Both the position numbers and the translations under genes were made by a program. This document shows positions 31,245 to 38,793 of a stretch of DNA of 64,000 nucleotides, in pieces. Numbering within the stretch: the first letter of the stretch is position 1; every line of letters begins with the position of its first letter. The notes under the pieces are model-generated. The model did not search any database. It was not told the origin of the DNA and saw only the letters and a program-made list of their open reading frames with translations. Source of the DNA: DATJLY01 sp035604615. Lineage in GTDB: Bacteria; Pseudomonadota; Alphaproteobacteria; ATCC43930; CGMCC-115725. The DNA lies in contig DATNID010000043.1 of the NCBI GenBank assembly GCA_035604615.1, forward strand, positions 1-64,000. The letters are read 5' to 3'.

Positions 31245-33002
31245 ATGGCAGACGCAGTGGCGACCGCGAAGCGCGATACGACGACCGCCGACGACACCCT
31301 CAAGCAGAAGAGCCGGGACCCCAACGTCGTCTCGGGCGGCCACCTCGTCGCGAAGGCGCTCAAGAACGAGGGCGTCGACACCATCTTCACCCTGTGCGGC
31401 GGCCACATCATCGATATCTATGACGGCTGCGTCGACGAGGGCATCCGCATCATCGACGTGCGCCACGAGCAGGTGGCGGCCCATGCCGCCGACGGCTATG
31501 CGCGCCAGACCGGCAAGCTCGGCTGCGTCGTGACCACGGCGGGGCCGGGCTGCATGAACGCGATGACCGGCATCGCCACCGCGTTCCGCTCCGAGAGTCC
31601 CGTCCTCCATATCGGCGGCCAGGGCGCGCTGACGCAGCACATGATGGGCTCGCTCCAGGACCTGCCGCATGTCGACATCATGCGGCCCATCACCAAGTTC
31701 TCGGCCGGGGTGCGCTCGACCGAGCGCATCGCCGACATGATCGCGATGGCGGCGCGCGAGTGCTTCGCCGGCGCGCCCGGCCCCGCGTATCTCGAGATTC
31801 CGCGCGACATCCTCGACCGCGAGATCGACATCGCCAAGGCGGTCATCCCTAAGCCCGGCCATTACCGCGCCTCGACCAAGTCGGTGGGCGATCCCGCCGA
31901 CATCGAGGCGCTCGCCGACATCCTGGTCGCCTCGGAGCGGCCGGTCATCCTGCTCGGCAGCCAGGTGTGGACCGCGCGCGGCAACGTGGCGGCGATCGAA
32001 TGCGTGCGCGCGCTCGACATCCCGGCCTATTTCAACGGCGCCGGGCGCGGCCTCCTGCCGCCGGGCGACCCGCATCATTTCGACCGCACGCGCTCCTATG
32101 GCTTCGACAAGGCCGACGTGATCGTGATCGTCGGCACCCCGTTCGATTTCCGCATGGGCTATGGCCGCCGCCTCGGCCGCAACGCCAAGGTGGTGCAGAT
32201 CGATCTCGACTACCGCACCGTCGGCAAGAACCGCGACGTCGAGCTCGGCCTGGCGGGCGATCCCGGCGCGATCCTCGGCGCGGTGCGCGCGGCCGCGAGC
32301 GGACGCATCGACAAGGGCAAGCACCAGCGCCGCCGCGAATGGATGCAGGAGCTGCGCAAGGCCGAGGAGGCCGCGACCGAGAAGCTCATGCCGCTGTTTC
32401 GCTCCGACAGCCGGCCCATCCATCCCTACCGCGTCGCCTGGGAGCTGAACGAGTTCCTGACCGACGACACGATCTATATCGGCGACGGCGGCGACGTGGT
32501 GACGATCTCGGCGCAGGCGGTGCGGCCCAGGCGGCCCGGCAACTGGATGGACCCCGGCGCGCTCGGCAGCCTCGGCATCGGCACCGGCTTCGCGCTTGCG
32601 GCCAAGCTCGCGCATCCGCACAAGGAGGTGCTGTGCTATTACGGCGACGGCTCGTTCGGCATGACGGCGTTCGACATGGAGACGGCGAACCGGTTCAAGG
32701 CGCCCTATATCGCCGTCATCGGCAATAACTCGGCGATGAACCAGATCCGCTATGGCCAGCTCGCCAAGTACGGCGAGCAGCGCGGCAATGTCGGCAATCT
32801 CCTGGGCGACGTGCCGTTCGGCAAGTTCGCCGAGATGCTGGGCGGCCACGGCGAGGAAGTGCGCGACCCGGCCGAGATCGCGCCGGCGCTCAATCGCGCC
32901 CGCGACGCGGTCGCACGGACCGGCCGGTCGGCAGTGGTCAACGTGTGGGTCGATCCACGCGAATATGCGCCGGGCACCAAGGCGCAGACGATGTACAAGT
33001 GA
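31245..33002 (+). CDS. ThDP-dependent enzyme: 2-hydroxyacyl-CoA lyase / oxalyl-CoA decarboxylase group, acetolactate-synthase-like
   Basis: This 585-residue enzyme has catalytic Glu75 in RHEQVAAHAADGYA, the second-domain GGQGALTQHMMGSLQDLP loop, and the ThDP/Mg motif GDGSFG near 467 ending in the NN pair near 495. The N-terminal part (TTAGPGCMNAMTGIATA) follows the acetolactate synthase/2-hydroxyacyl-CoA lyase pattern, not the SAPGFLNG pattern of canonical oxalyl-CoA decarboxylase. It precedes a clear formyl-CoA:oxalate CoA-transferase by 13 bp, so its product is most likely formyl-CoA, from oxalyl-CoA or from a 2-hydroxyacyl-CoA. The ATG follows GGAGGA. Confidence 0.75.
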   Translation: MADAVATAKRDTTTADDTLKQKSRDPNVVSGGHLVAKALKNEGVDTIFTLCGGHIIDIYDGCVDEGIRIIDVRHEQVAAHAADGYARQTGKLGCVVTTAGPGCMNAMTGIATAFRSESPVLHIGGQGALTQHMMGSLQDLPHVDIMRPITKFSAGVRSTERIADMIAMAARECFAGAPGPAYLEIPRDILDREIDIAKAVIPKPGHYRASTKSVGDPADIEALADILVASERPVILLGSQVWTARGNVAAIECVRALDIPAYFNGAGRGLLPPGDPHHFDRTRSYGFDKADVIVIVGTPFDFRMGYGRRLGRNAKVVQIDLDYRTVGKNRDVELGLAGDPGAILGAVRAAASGRIDKGKHQRRREWMQELRKAEEAATEKLMPLFRSDSRPIHPYRVAWELNEFLTDDTIYIGDGGDVVTISAQAVRPRRPGNWMDPGALGSLGIGTGFALAAKLAHPHKEVLCYYGDGSFGMTAFDMETANRFKAPYIAVIGNNSAMNQIRYGQLAKYGEQRGNVGNLLGDVPFGKFAEMLGGHGEEVRDPAEIAPALNRARDAVARTGRSAVVNVWVDPREYAPGTKAQTMYK

Positions 33003-33015
33003 GCGAGAGGAGACG

Positions 33016-34293
33016 ATGGGCAAGGCACTCGACGGCATTCGGATACTCGACTTCACCCATGTGCAGTCAGGTCCCACCTGCACCCAGCTTCTCGCCTGGC
33101 TCGGCGCCGACTGCATCAAGGTCGAGCGGCCGGGGGTCGGCGATATCACGCGCGGCCAGCTGCGCGACGTGCCCAATGCCGACAGCCTCTATTTCACCAT
33201 GCTCAACCACAACAAGCGCTCGATCACGCTCGACGCCAAGAACCCAAAGGGCAAGGAAGTGCTCGAGGGGCTGGTGAAAACCTGCGACGTGCTGGTGGAA
33301 AATTTCGGCCCCGGCGTGCTCGACCGCATGGGCTTCACCTGGGAGCGCATCCAAGAGCTCAACCCGCGCATGATCTATGCCTCGGTCAAGGGGTTCGGAC
33401 CCGGCCCCTACGAGGACTGCAAGGTCTACGAGAACGTGGCGCAATGCACCGGCGGCGCCGCCTCGACCACCGGCTTCGACGACGGGCCGCCGCTCGTCAC
33501 CGGGGCGCAGATCGGCGACAGCGGCACCGGGCTGCACCTGGCGTTCGGCATCGTCGCCGCGCTCTATCAGCGCGTAGCCACGGGGCGCGGGCAGCGCGTC
33601 CACGCGGCGATGCAGGACGGCGTGCTCAATCTGTGCCGCGTCAAGCTGCGCGACCAGCAGCGCCTGGCGCGCACCGGCGTGATGACCGAGTATCCGCAAT
33701 ATCCCCACACCAAGTTCGGCAGCGCGGTGCCGCGCGCGGGCAACGCCTCGGGCGGCGGCCAGCCCGGCTGGATTTTGAAGTGCAAGGGCTGGGAGACCGA
33801 TCCCAACGCCTATATCTATTTCATCACCCAGGCGCCGGTGTGGGACAAAATCTGCACCGTCATCGGCAAGCCGGAATGGATCACGCATCCGGATTACGCC
33901 AAGCCCGACGCGCGCCTGCCGCGGCTCAAGGAAATCTTCGCCGCGGTCGAGCAATGGACCATGACCAAGACCAAGTTCGAGGCCATGGACATCCTCAACC
34001 AGGACGACATCCCGTGCGGCCCGATCCTGTCGATGGAGGAGATCGCCGCCGAGCCGAGCCTGCGCGCCACCGGCACAGTGGTGGAGATCGACCACCCGAC
34101 GCGCGGCAAGTATCTCTCGGTCGGCATGCCGGTGAAGCTGAGCGACAGTCCCGCCGACGTGAAGCGCTCGCCGCTCCTGGGCGAGCACACCGACGAGATT
34201 TTGCGCGACGTGCTGCGGCTCGACGCGCAGAAGATCGCGGAGATCAAGGCCTCGGGCGCGCTCGGCGGCGCCAAGACGATGGCGGCTGAATAG
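33016..34293 (+). CDS. frc: Formyl-CoA:oxalate CoA-transferase (class III)
   Basis: This 425-residue class III CoA-transferase is very like Oxalobacter Frc (428). It shares LDFTHVQSGP, DSLYFTML, ENFGPGVLDRMGF, KVYENVAQCTGGAA, the catalytic aspartate in QIGDSGTGLHL (Asp168, matching Asp169), and the glycine loop SGGGQPGW followed by LKCKGWETD. It moves CoA between formyl-CoA and oxalate. Residue 48 is Gln where O. formigenes has active-site Trp; other alphaproteobacterial relatives probably share this. The ATG follows GAGAGGAG. The SucC-like gene is 20 bp downstream. Confidence 0.9.
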   Translation: MGKALDGIRILDFTHVQSGPTCTQLLAWLGADCIKVERPGVGDITRGQLRDVPNADSLYFTMLNHNKRSITLDAKNPKGKEVLEGLVKTCDVLVENFGPGVLDRMGFTWERIQELNPRMIYASVKGFGPGPYEDCKVYENVAQCTGGAASTTGFDDGPPLVTGAQIGDSGTGLHLAFGIVAALYQRVATGRGQRVHAAMQDGVLNLCRVKLRDQQRLARTGVMTEYPQYPHTKFGSAVPRAGNASGGGQPGWILKCKGWETDPNAYIYFITQAPVWDKICTVIGKPEWITHPDYAKPDARLPRLKEIFAAVEQWTMTKTKFEAMDILNQDDIPCGPILSMEEIAAEPSLRATGTVVEIDHPTRGKYLSVGMPVKLSDSPADVKRSPLLGEHTDEILRDVLRLDAQKIAEIKASGALGGAKTMAAE

Positions 34294-34313
34294 GAGGCGC
34301 GAGAGGACCGGCG

Positions 34314-35510
34314 ATGAACATCCACGAATACCAGGCGAAGGCGCTGCTGCAGAAATACGGCGTCGCCGTGCCCAAGGGCGGCGTCGCCTACACGCCGCAG
34401 GAGGCCGAGAAGGTCGCCGCCTCGCTCGCCGGTCCCGTCTATGTGGTGAAGGCGCAAATCCACGCCGGCGGCCGCGGCGCCGGACGCTTCAAGGACGATC
34501 CCGGCGGCAAGGGCGGCGTGCGCATCGTCAAATCGCCGGCCGAGGCCGGCGTCGATGCCGGCAAGATGCTCGGCCACGTGCTCGTCACCAAGCAGACCGG
34601 ACCCAAGGGCCGCGAAGTGAAGCGCGTCTATGTCGAGGAGGGCTGCGACATCAAGCGCGAGCTCTATGTCGGCATGCTGATCGACCGGCGCACCTCGGAG
34701 ATCACGGTGATGGCCTCGTCGGAGGGCGGCATGGAGATCGAGGAGGTGGCGAAAGACCATCCCGAGAAGATCGTCCGCCTCGCCATCGATCCCGCCACCG
34801 GAATGCAAAGCTTCCACGCGCGCCGCGTCGCCTTCGCCCTCGGTCTCGAAGGCAAGCAGGTGCAGGCCGCGACCAAGTTCCTGCTCGGCATGTACCGCGC
34901 CTTTACCGGGCTCGACGCGTCGATCGTCGAGATCAACCCGCTGGTCGTCACCGGCGCGGGCGACGTGCTGGCGCTCGACGCCAAGATGAACTTCGACGAC
35001 AACGCCCTCTTCCGCCACAAGGACGTCGAGGAGCTGCGCGACGAGGCCGAGGAGGACCCGACCGAGCTCGAGGCGGCCAAGCATTCGCTCAACTACGTCA
35101 AGCTCGACGGCAATATCGGCTGCATGGTGAACGGCGCCGGGCTCGCCATGGCGACCATGGACATCATCAAGCTGTGCGGCGGCGAGCCCGCGAACTTCCT
35201 CGACGTGGGCGGCGGCGCCACGCGCGAGCGGGTCACGACGGCGTTCAAGCTCATTCTCTCCGACCCGCATGTCGAGGGCATCCTGGTCAACATCTTCGGC
35301 GGCATCATGCGCTGCGACGTGATCGCCGAGGGCATCGTCGCGGCGGCGCGCGAGGTGAGTTTGCAGGTGCCGCTGGTGGTGCGGCTCGAAGGGACCAACG
35401 TGCGGCTGGGCAAGAAGATCCTCGCCGAGTCCGGCCTGCCCATTCTCGCCGCCGACAATCTCGCCGACGCCGCCGAGAAGGTGGTGACGGCGGTGCGGGA
35501 GGCGGCGTGA
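34314..35510 (+). CDS. SucC-like acyl-CoA ligase (ADP-forming), beta subunit
   Basis: This 398-residue subunit has an ATP-grasp domain (MNIHEYQAKALLQKYGV, VKAQIHAGGRGAGRFK) and a C-terminal CoA-ligase half (NGAGLAMATMDIIKLCGG, NIFGGIMRCDVIAEG). The family covers succinyl-CoA synthetase and malate-CoA ligase (MtkA). No TCA-cycle genes are adjacent, and it is embedded in the frc/formate dehydrogenase operon, so it is probably a specialised paralogue. It may prime Frc with an acyl-CoA, activate the substrate acid, or recover ATP from formyl-CoA. The stop overlaps the sucD-like start by one base. Confidence 0.82.
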   Translation: MNIHEYQAKALLQKYGVAVPKGGVAYTPQEAEKVAASLAGPVYVVKAQIHAGGRGAGRFKDDPGGKGGVRIVKSPAEAGVDAGKMLGHVLVTKQTGPKGREVKRVYVEEGCDIKRELYVGMLIDRRTSEITVMASSEGGMEIEEVAKDHPEKIVRLAIDPATGMQSFHARRVAFALGLEGKQVQAATKFLLGMYRAFTGLDASIVEINPLVVTGAGDVLALDAKMNFDDNALFRHKDVEELRDEAEEDPTELEAAKHSLNYVKLDGNIGCMVNGAGLAMATMDIIKLCGGEPANFLDVGGGATRERVTTAFKLILSDPHVEGILVNIFGGIMRCDVIAEGIVAAAREVSLQVPLVVRLEGTNVRLGKKILAESGLPILAADNLADAAEKVVTAVREAA

Positions 35511-36385
35511 TGTCGGTCCTCGTCAATTCCGAGACCAAGGTCATCTGCCAGGGTTTCACCGGCGCGCAGGGCACCTTCCATTCCGAGCAGGCGATCGCCT
35601 ACGGCACCAAGATGGTCGGCGGCGTGACGCCGGGAAAGGGCGGGACCAAGCATCTCGACCTCCCGGTCTTCGACACCGTGGCGGAGGCGGTCGCGGCCAC
35701 CGGCGCCACCGCGAGCGCGATCTATGTCCCGCCGCCCTTCGCCGCCGACGCCATCCTCGAGGCGATCGACGCGCAGGTGCCGCTGGTCGTGTGCATCACC
35801 GAGGGCATTCCGGTGATCGACATGGTGACGGTGAAGCGCGCGCTCACCGGCTCCAAGACGCGGCTCATCGGCCCCAATTGCCCGGGGGTCATCACGCCGG
35901 AGCAGTGCAAGATCGGCATCATGCCCGGCCACATCCATGCCAAGGGCCATATCGGCATCGTGTCGCGCTCGGGCACGCTCACCTACGAGGCGGTAGCACA
36001 AACGACGGCGGTGGGGCTGGGCCAGTCCACCTGCATCGGCATCGGCGGCGACCCGGTGAACGGCACCAGCTTCATCGACTGCCTGGAGCTGTTCCTGGCC
36101 GACGCCGACACCCAGGCGATCGTCATGATCGGCGAGATCGGCGGCTCAGGCGAGGAAGAGGCGGCCGAGTTCTTCAAGCGCAGCAAGGTGAAGAAGCCCA
36201 TGGTCGGCTTCATCGCCGGATCGACCGCGCCGCCGGGCCGGCGCATGGGGCACGCCGGCGCGATCATCTCGGGCGGCACCGGCACGGCCCAGGCCAAGAT
36301 GGACGCGATGCGCGCAGCCGGCATGGTCGTCTCCCAATCCCCGGCTGCGCTCGGCACCACCATGCGCGACGTGCTGAAGCGATGA
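35510..36385 (+). CDS. SucD-like acyl-CoA ligase (ADP-forming), alpha subunit
   Basis: This 291-residue partner of the preceding gene has an N-terminal CoA-binding Rossmann domain (VICQGFTGAQGTFHSEQAI) and LIGPNCPGVITPEQCKIGIM. The phosphohistidine segment MGHAGAIISGGTGTAQAK puts the active His near residue 248. The usual glycine-rich GGKG of SucD reads GGTGTAQ here, a pattern also seen in MtkB-type ligases. It forms a heterodimer/tetramer with the beta subunit. The ATG overlaps the beta-subunit stop. Confidence 0.82.
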   Translation: MSVLVNSETKVICQGFTGAQGTFHSEQAIAYGTKMVGGVTPGKGGTKHLDLPVFDTVAEAVAATGATASAIYVPPPFAADAILEAIDAQVPLVVCITEGIPVIDMVTVKRALTGSKTRLIGPNCPGVITPEQCKIGIMPGHIHAKGHIGIVSRSGTLTYEAVAQTTAVGLGQSTCIGIGGDPVNGTSFIDCLELFLADADTQAIVMIGEIGGSGEEEAAEFFKRSKVKKPMVGFIAGSTAPPGRRMGHAGAIISGGTGTAQAKMDAMRAAGMVVSQSPAALGTTMRDVLKR

Positions 36386-36386
36386 G

Positions 36387-38105
36387 ATGGGGCGGACCCC
36401 GCGCATGAGCGAGCCGACGCCGCCTCGCAATCGCATCCATCCCGGCTCGGGCCGCCGCCGCGGCCGCAACCTGCCGCGCGGCCGCCAGGTCGAGCTCCAG
36501 GCGCTGGCCGAGGTGACTTCGCTCCTGGGCGCGCAGCCGCGCCGGCGCGATCTCCTGATCGAGTTCCTGCATCTGCTGCAGGACCGCTTCGGCTGCCTCC
36601 ATGCGCGCCATCTCGCGGCGCTGGCGCAGGAGATGAAGCTGGCGCTGGTCGAGGTTTACGAGGTGGCGTCGTTCTACGCCCATTTCGACATCGTCATGGA
36701 CGACGAGACGGCGCCGCCGCCGCTGACGGTGCGGGTGTGCGACAGCCTCACCTGCGCGCTGGTGGGCGGCGAAAATCTTCTGGCGGACCTGCCGGCGAAG
36801 CTCGGCGCAAGCGTGCGCGTGGTGCGCGCGCCGTGCATGGGCGGCTGCCACAACGCGCCGGTCGTGGCGCTGGGCCACGCGCTGCACGAGCATGCGAGCC
36901 TCGACGGCGTCGCCGTCGCCGCCGCCGCGGGCGAGACCCATCCGTATGCGCCGCCTTATCGCAATCTCGCATCCTATCTGGCGGACGGCGGCTACCGCCT
37001 GCTGCGCGCCTGCCTCAAGGGCGAGATCGCCGTCGATGCGGTGCTGAAGAAGCTGGAGGAATCGGCGCTGCGCGGTCTCGGCGGCGCGGGCTTTCCCGCG
37101 GGACGCAAATGGGCGCTGGTGCGGGCGGAGCCGGCGCCGCGCCTCATGGCGGTCAATGCCGACGAGGGCGAGCCCGGCACCTTCAAGGACCGCTACTTCC
37201 TCGAGACCGACCCGCACCGTGTGCTCGAGGGCATGCTGATCGCGGCCTGGGCGGTCGAGGCGCGCGAGGTCTATTTCTATCTGCGCGACGAGTATCCGCA
37301 GATCCGTGCGCTCTTACAGGCCGAGCTCGCCGCGCTCGAGGCGGCGGGCCTCACCGCCAACATCCGCATCGATCTGCGGCGCGGCGCCGGCGCCTATATC
37401 TGCGGCGAGGAATCGGCGATGCTCGAAAGCATCGAAGGCAAGCGCGGCCTGCCGCGCCACAAGCCGCCCTACCCCGCGCAGGTCGGGCTGTTCGGCCGCC
37501 CCACCCTCATCAACAATGTCGAGACGCTCTACTGGGTGCGCGACATCGTCGAGCGGGGGCCCGAATGGTTCGCGAGCCAAGGCAGACGCGGCGCCAAGGG
37601 GCCGCGCAGCTTCTCGGTCTCGGGCCGCGTCAAGGAGCCCGGCGTCAAGATCGCGCCCGCCGGAATCACCGCGCGCGAGCTGATCGACGAATATTGCGGC
37701 GGCATGGCAGAGGGCCACGTCTTCAAGGGCTACCTGCCGGGCGGCGCCTCGGGCGGGATATTGCCGGCAAGCATGGCCGACCTGCCGCTCGATTTCGGCA
37801 CACTCGAGCCGCACGGGTGCCTCATCGGCTCGGCCGCTGTGGTGGTGCTGTCGGACCAGGACGACATGCGCCTCGTCGCGCTCAACCTCCTCAAGTTCTT
37901 CGAGGACGAGAGCTGCGGCCAATGCACGCCGTGCCGGGTCGGCACCGAGAAGGCGGTGGCGCTGCTGAGCGCGCGCGCCTGGGATGCGCCGCTGATCGCC
38001 GAGCTGGCGCGGGTGATGGGCGACGCCTCGATCTGCGGCCTCGGCCAGGCGGCGATGAACCCCGTGAAGATGGTGCTGAAGCATTTCGCCGGAGACGTGA
38101 CATAG
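36387..38105 (+). CDS. NAD-dependent formate dehydrogenase, beta subunit (NuoE-NuoF fusion)
   Basis: This 572-residue flavoprotein joins two modules. Residues ~30-165 are NuoE-like with a [2Fe-2S] site (VCDSLTC and APCMGGCHNAP). Residues ~175-572 are NuoF-like, with the FMN/NAD loop GLGGAGFPAGRKW, GAYICGEESA and the [4Fe-4S] motif ESCGQCTPCRVGTEK. This fused beta subunit resembles that of the two-subunit formate dehydrogenase 1 of methylotrophs. It passes electrons from the catalytic subunit to NAD. An ATG at 36405 is an alternative start. Its alpha subunit is 1.7 kb downstream, separated by brnTA and an amidohydrolase gene. Confidence 0.88.
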   Translation: MGRTPRMSEPTPPRNRIHPGSGRRRGRNLPRGRQVELQALAEVTSLLGAQPRRRDLLIEFLHLLQDRFGCLHARHLAALAQEMKLALVEVYEVASFYAHFDIVMDDETAPPPLTVRVCDSLTCALVGGENLLADLPAKLGASVRVVRAPCMGGCHNAPVVALGHALHEHASLDGVAVAAAAGETHPYAPPYRNLASYLADGGYRLLRACLKGEIAVDAVLKKLEESALRGLGGAGFPAGRKWALVRAEPAPRLMAVNADEGEPGTFKDRYFLETDPHRVLEGMLIAAWAVEAREVYFYLRDEYPQIRALLQAELAALEAAGLTANIRIDLRRGAGAYICGEESAMLESIEGKRGLPRHKPPYPAQVGLFGRPTLINNVETLYWVRDIVERGPEWFASQGRRGAKGPRSFSVSGRVKEPGVKIAPAGITARELIDEYCGGMAEGHVFKGYLPGGASGGILPASMADLPLDFGTLEPHGCLIGSAAVVVLSDQDDMRLVALNLLKFFEDESCGQCTPCRVGTEKAVALLSARAWDAPLIAELARVMGDASICGLGQAAMNPVKMVLKHFAGDVT

Positions 38106-38134
38106 AAGCGCGGCCGAAACGGACCGCCAGGCGC

Positions 38135-38166
38135 TTGACCCCGCCGACGATTTTCCGTATGTACGG
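38135..38166 (+). promoter_or_regulatory. brnTA promoter with palindromic operator
   Basis: TTGACC (38135-38140) and TATGTA (38158-38163) are separated by exactly 17 bases, ten bases before the brnT ATG. The -10 lies inside CCGTA-TG-TACGG (38155-38166), a 5-bp-arm dyad. BrnA antitoxins are ribbon-helix-helix repressors of their own promoter, so this is a good operator candidate. Confidence 0.6.
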
Positions 38167-38172
38167 TAATTC

Positions 38173-38454
38173 ATGGGCGTCGTGTGGGACGAGGCCAAGC
38201 GCGCCGCCAATCTTCGCAAGCACGGCGTGGACTTCGCCGAGATCGAGGCTTTTGAGTGGGAGAAAGCCGTTTTGGTCGAGGATCGGCGACGTGACTATGG
38301 CGAACGCAGACGCTTGGCGTACGGCCTGATTGCCGAGAGAGTGTACGTTGTCGTGTTCGCCGACCGCGATCCCGACATCCGCGTGATCAGTTTGCGGAAG
38401 GCCAATCGACGTGAGGTACGACGATATGAGAAAGAAGCTCGGCTCGCTTCGTGA
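38173..38454 (+). CDS. brnT: BrnT-family type II toxin (ribonuclease)
   Basis: This 93-residue RelE-fold toxin has the family pattern VVWDEAKRAANLRKHGVDF, DRRRDYGERRRLAYG, VYVVVFADRD and RVISLRKANRREVRRYE. BrnT cleaves RNA and arrests growth under stress; it is neutralised by BrnA. The ATG at 38173 lies just behind a good promoter. The gene overlaps brnA by 29 bp. It interrupts the formate dehydrogenase operon. Confidence 0.9.
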   Translation: MGVVWDEAKRAANLRKHGVDFAEIEAFEWEKAVLVEDRRRDYGERRRLAYGLIAERVYVVVFADRDPDIRVISLRKANRREVRRYEKEARLAS

Positions 38455-38788
38455 TGCCAGCCTCCGCGCGCGGCGGTCGCTGAGGTTGATCTCGGACGCG
38501 GAGGACACGGCTATCACCAAGGCAGCACGGAATGACCCTGACGCGGGGCTCATGTCGGATGCCCAATTCGCGCGCGCGCGACGCCTGTCGCACCCGGAGG
38601 TCGGGCGGATCGCGCAGCTCGCGCGGCGAGGACGAGGCCGGCCCCTCGCCGAGCGCAAGAAGGTCCCGGTGACGATCCGCCTCGATCCCGACGTGCTCGC
38701 GGCCTTGAAGGCGCAAGGCCCCGGCTGGCAGACCCGCGTGAACGAGTTGCTCGCCCGCTGGGTCAAACGTCAGCGTCGCGCGGCGTGA
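38426..38788 (+). CDS. brnA: BrnA-family antitoxin
   Basis: This 120-residue antitoxin has a C-terminal BrnA/ribbon-helix-helix domain: KVPVTIRLDPDVLAALKAQG followed by GWQTRVNELLARWVKRQ. The N-terminal part (DAGLMSDAQFARARRL) should wrap around the toxin. It neutralises BrnT and represses the brnTA promoter. The in-frame GTG at 38411 is an alternative start. The stop is 5 bp before the ATG of the amidohydrolase, so read-through from the TA promoter into that gene and fdhA is possible. Confidence 0.88.
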   Translation: MRKKLGSLRDASLRARRSLRLISDAEDTAITKAARNDPDAGLMSDAQFARARRLSHPEVGRIAQLARRGRGRPLAERKKVPVTIRLDPDVLAALKAQGPGWQTRVNELLARWVKRQRRAA

Positions 38789-38793
38789 TTGCC

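Noticed and set aside
31245..33002. Naming the ThDP enzyme as canonical oxalyl-CoA decarboxylase (oxc)
   Set aside because: The diagnostic Oxc segments are absent; only the neighbourhood suggests that activity, so a broader call was used.
31245..33002. Biosynthetic acetolactate synthase (ilvB)
   Set aside because: No ilvN or ilvC is adjacent and the gene is 13 bp before frc, which points to a catabolic role.
30108..33176. 1022-codon minus-strand open frame spanning hss and the ThDP enzyme
   Set aside because: It covers two divergent real genes in wrong frames and shows no recognisable domain.
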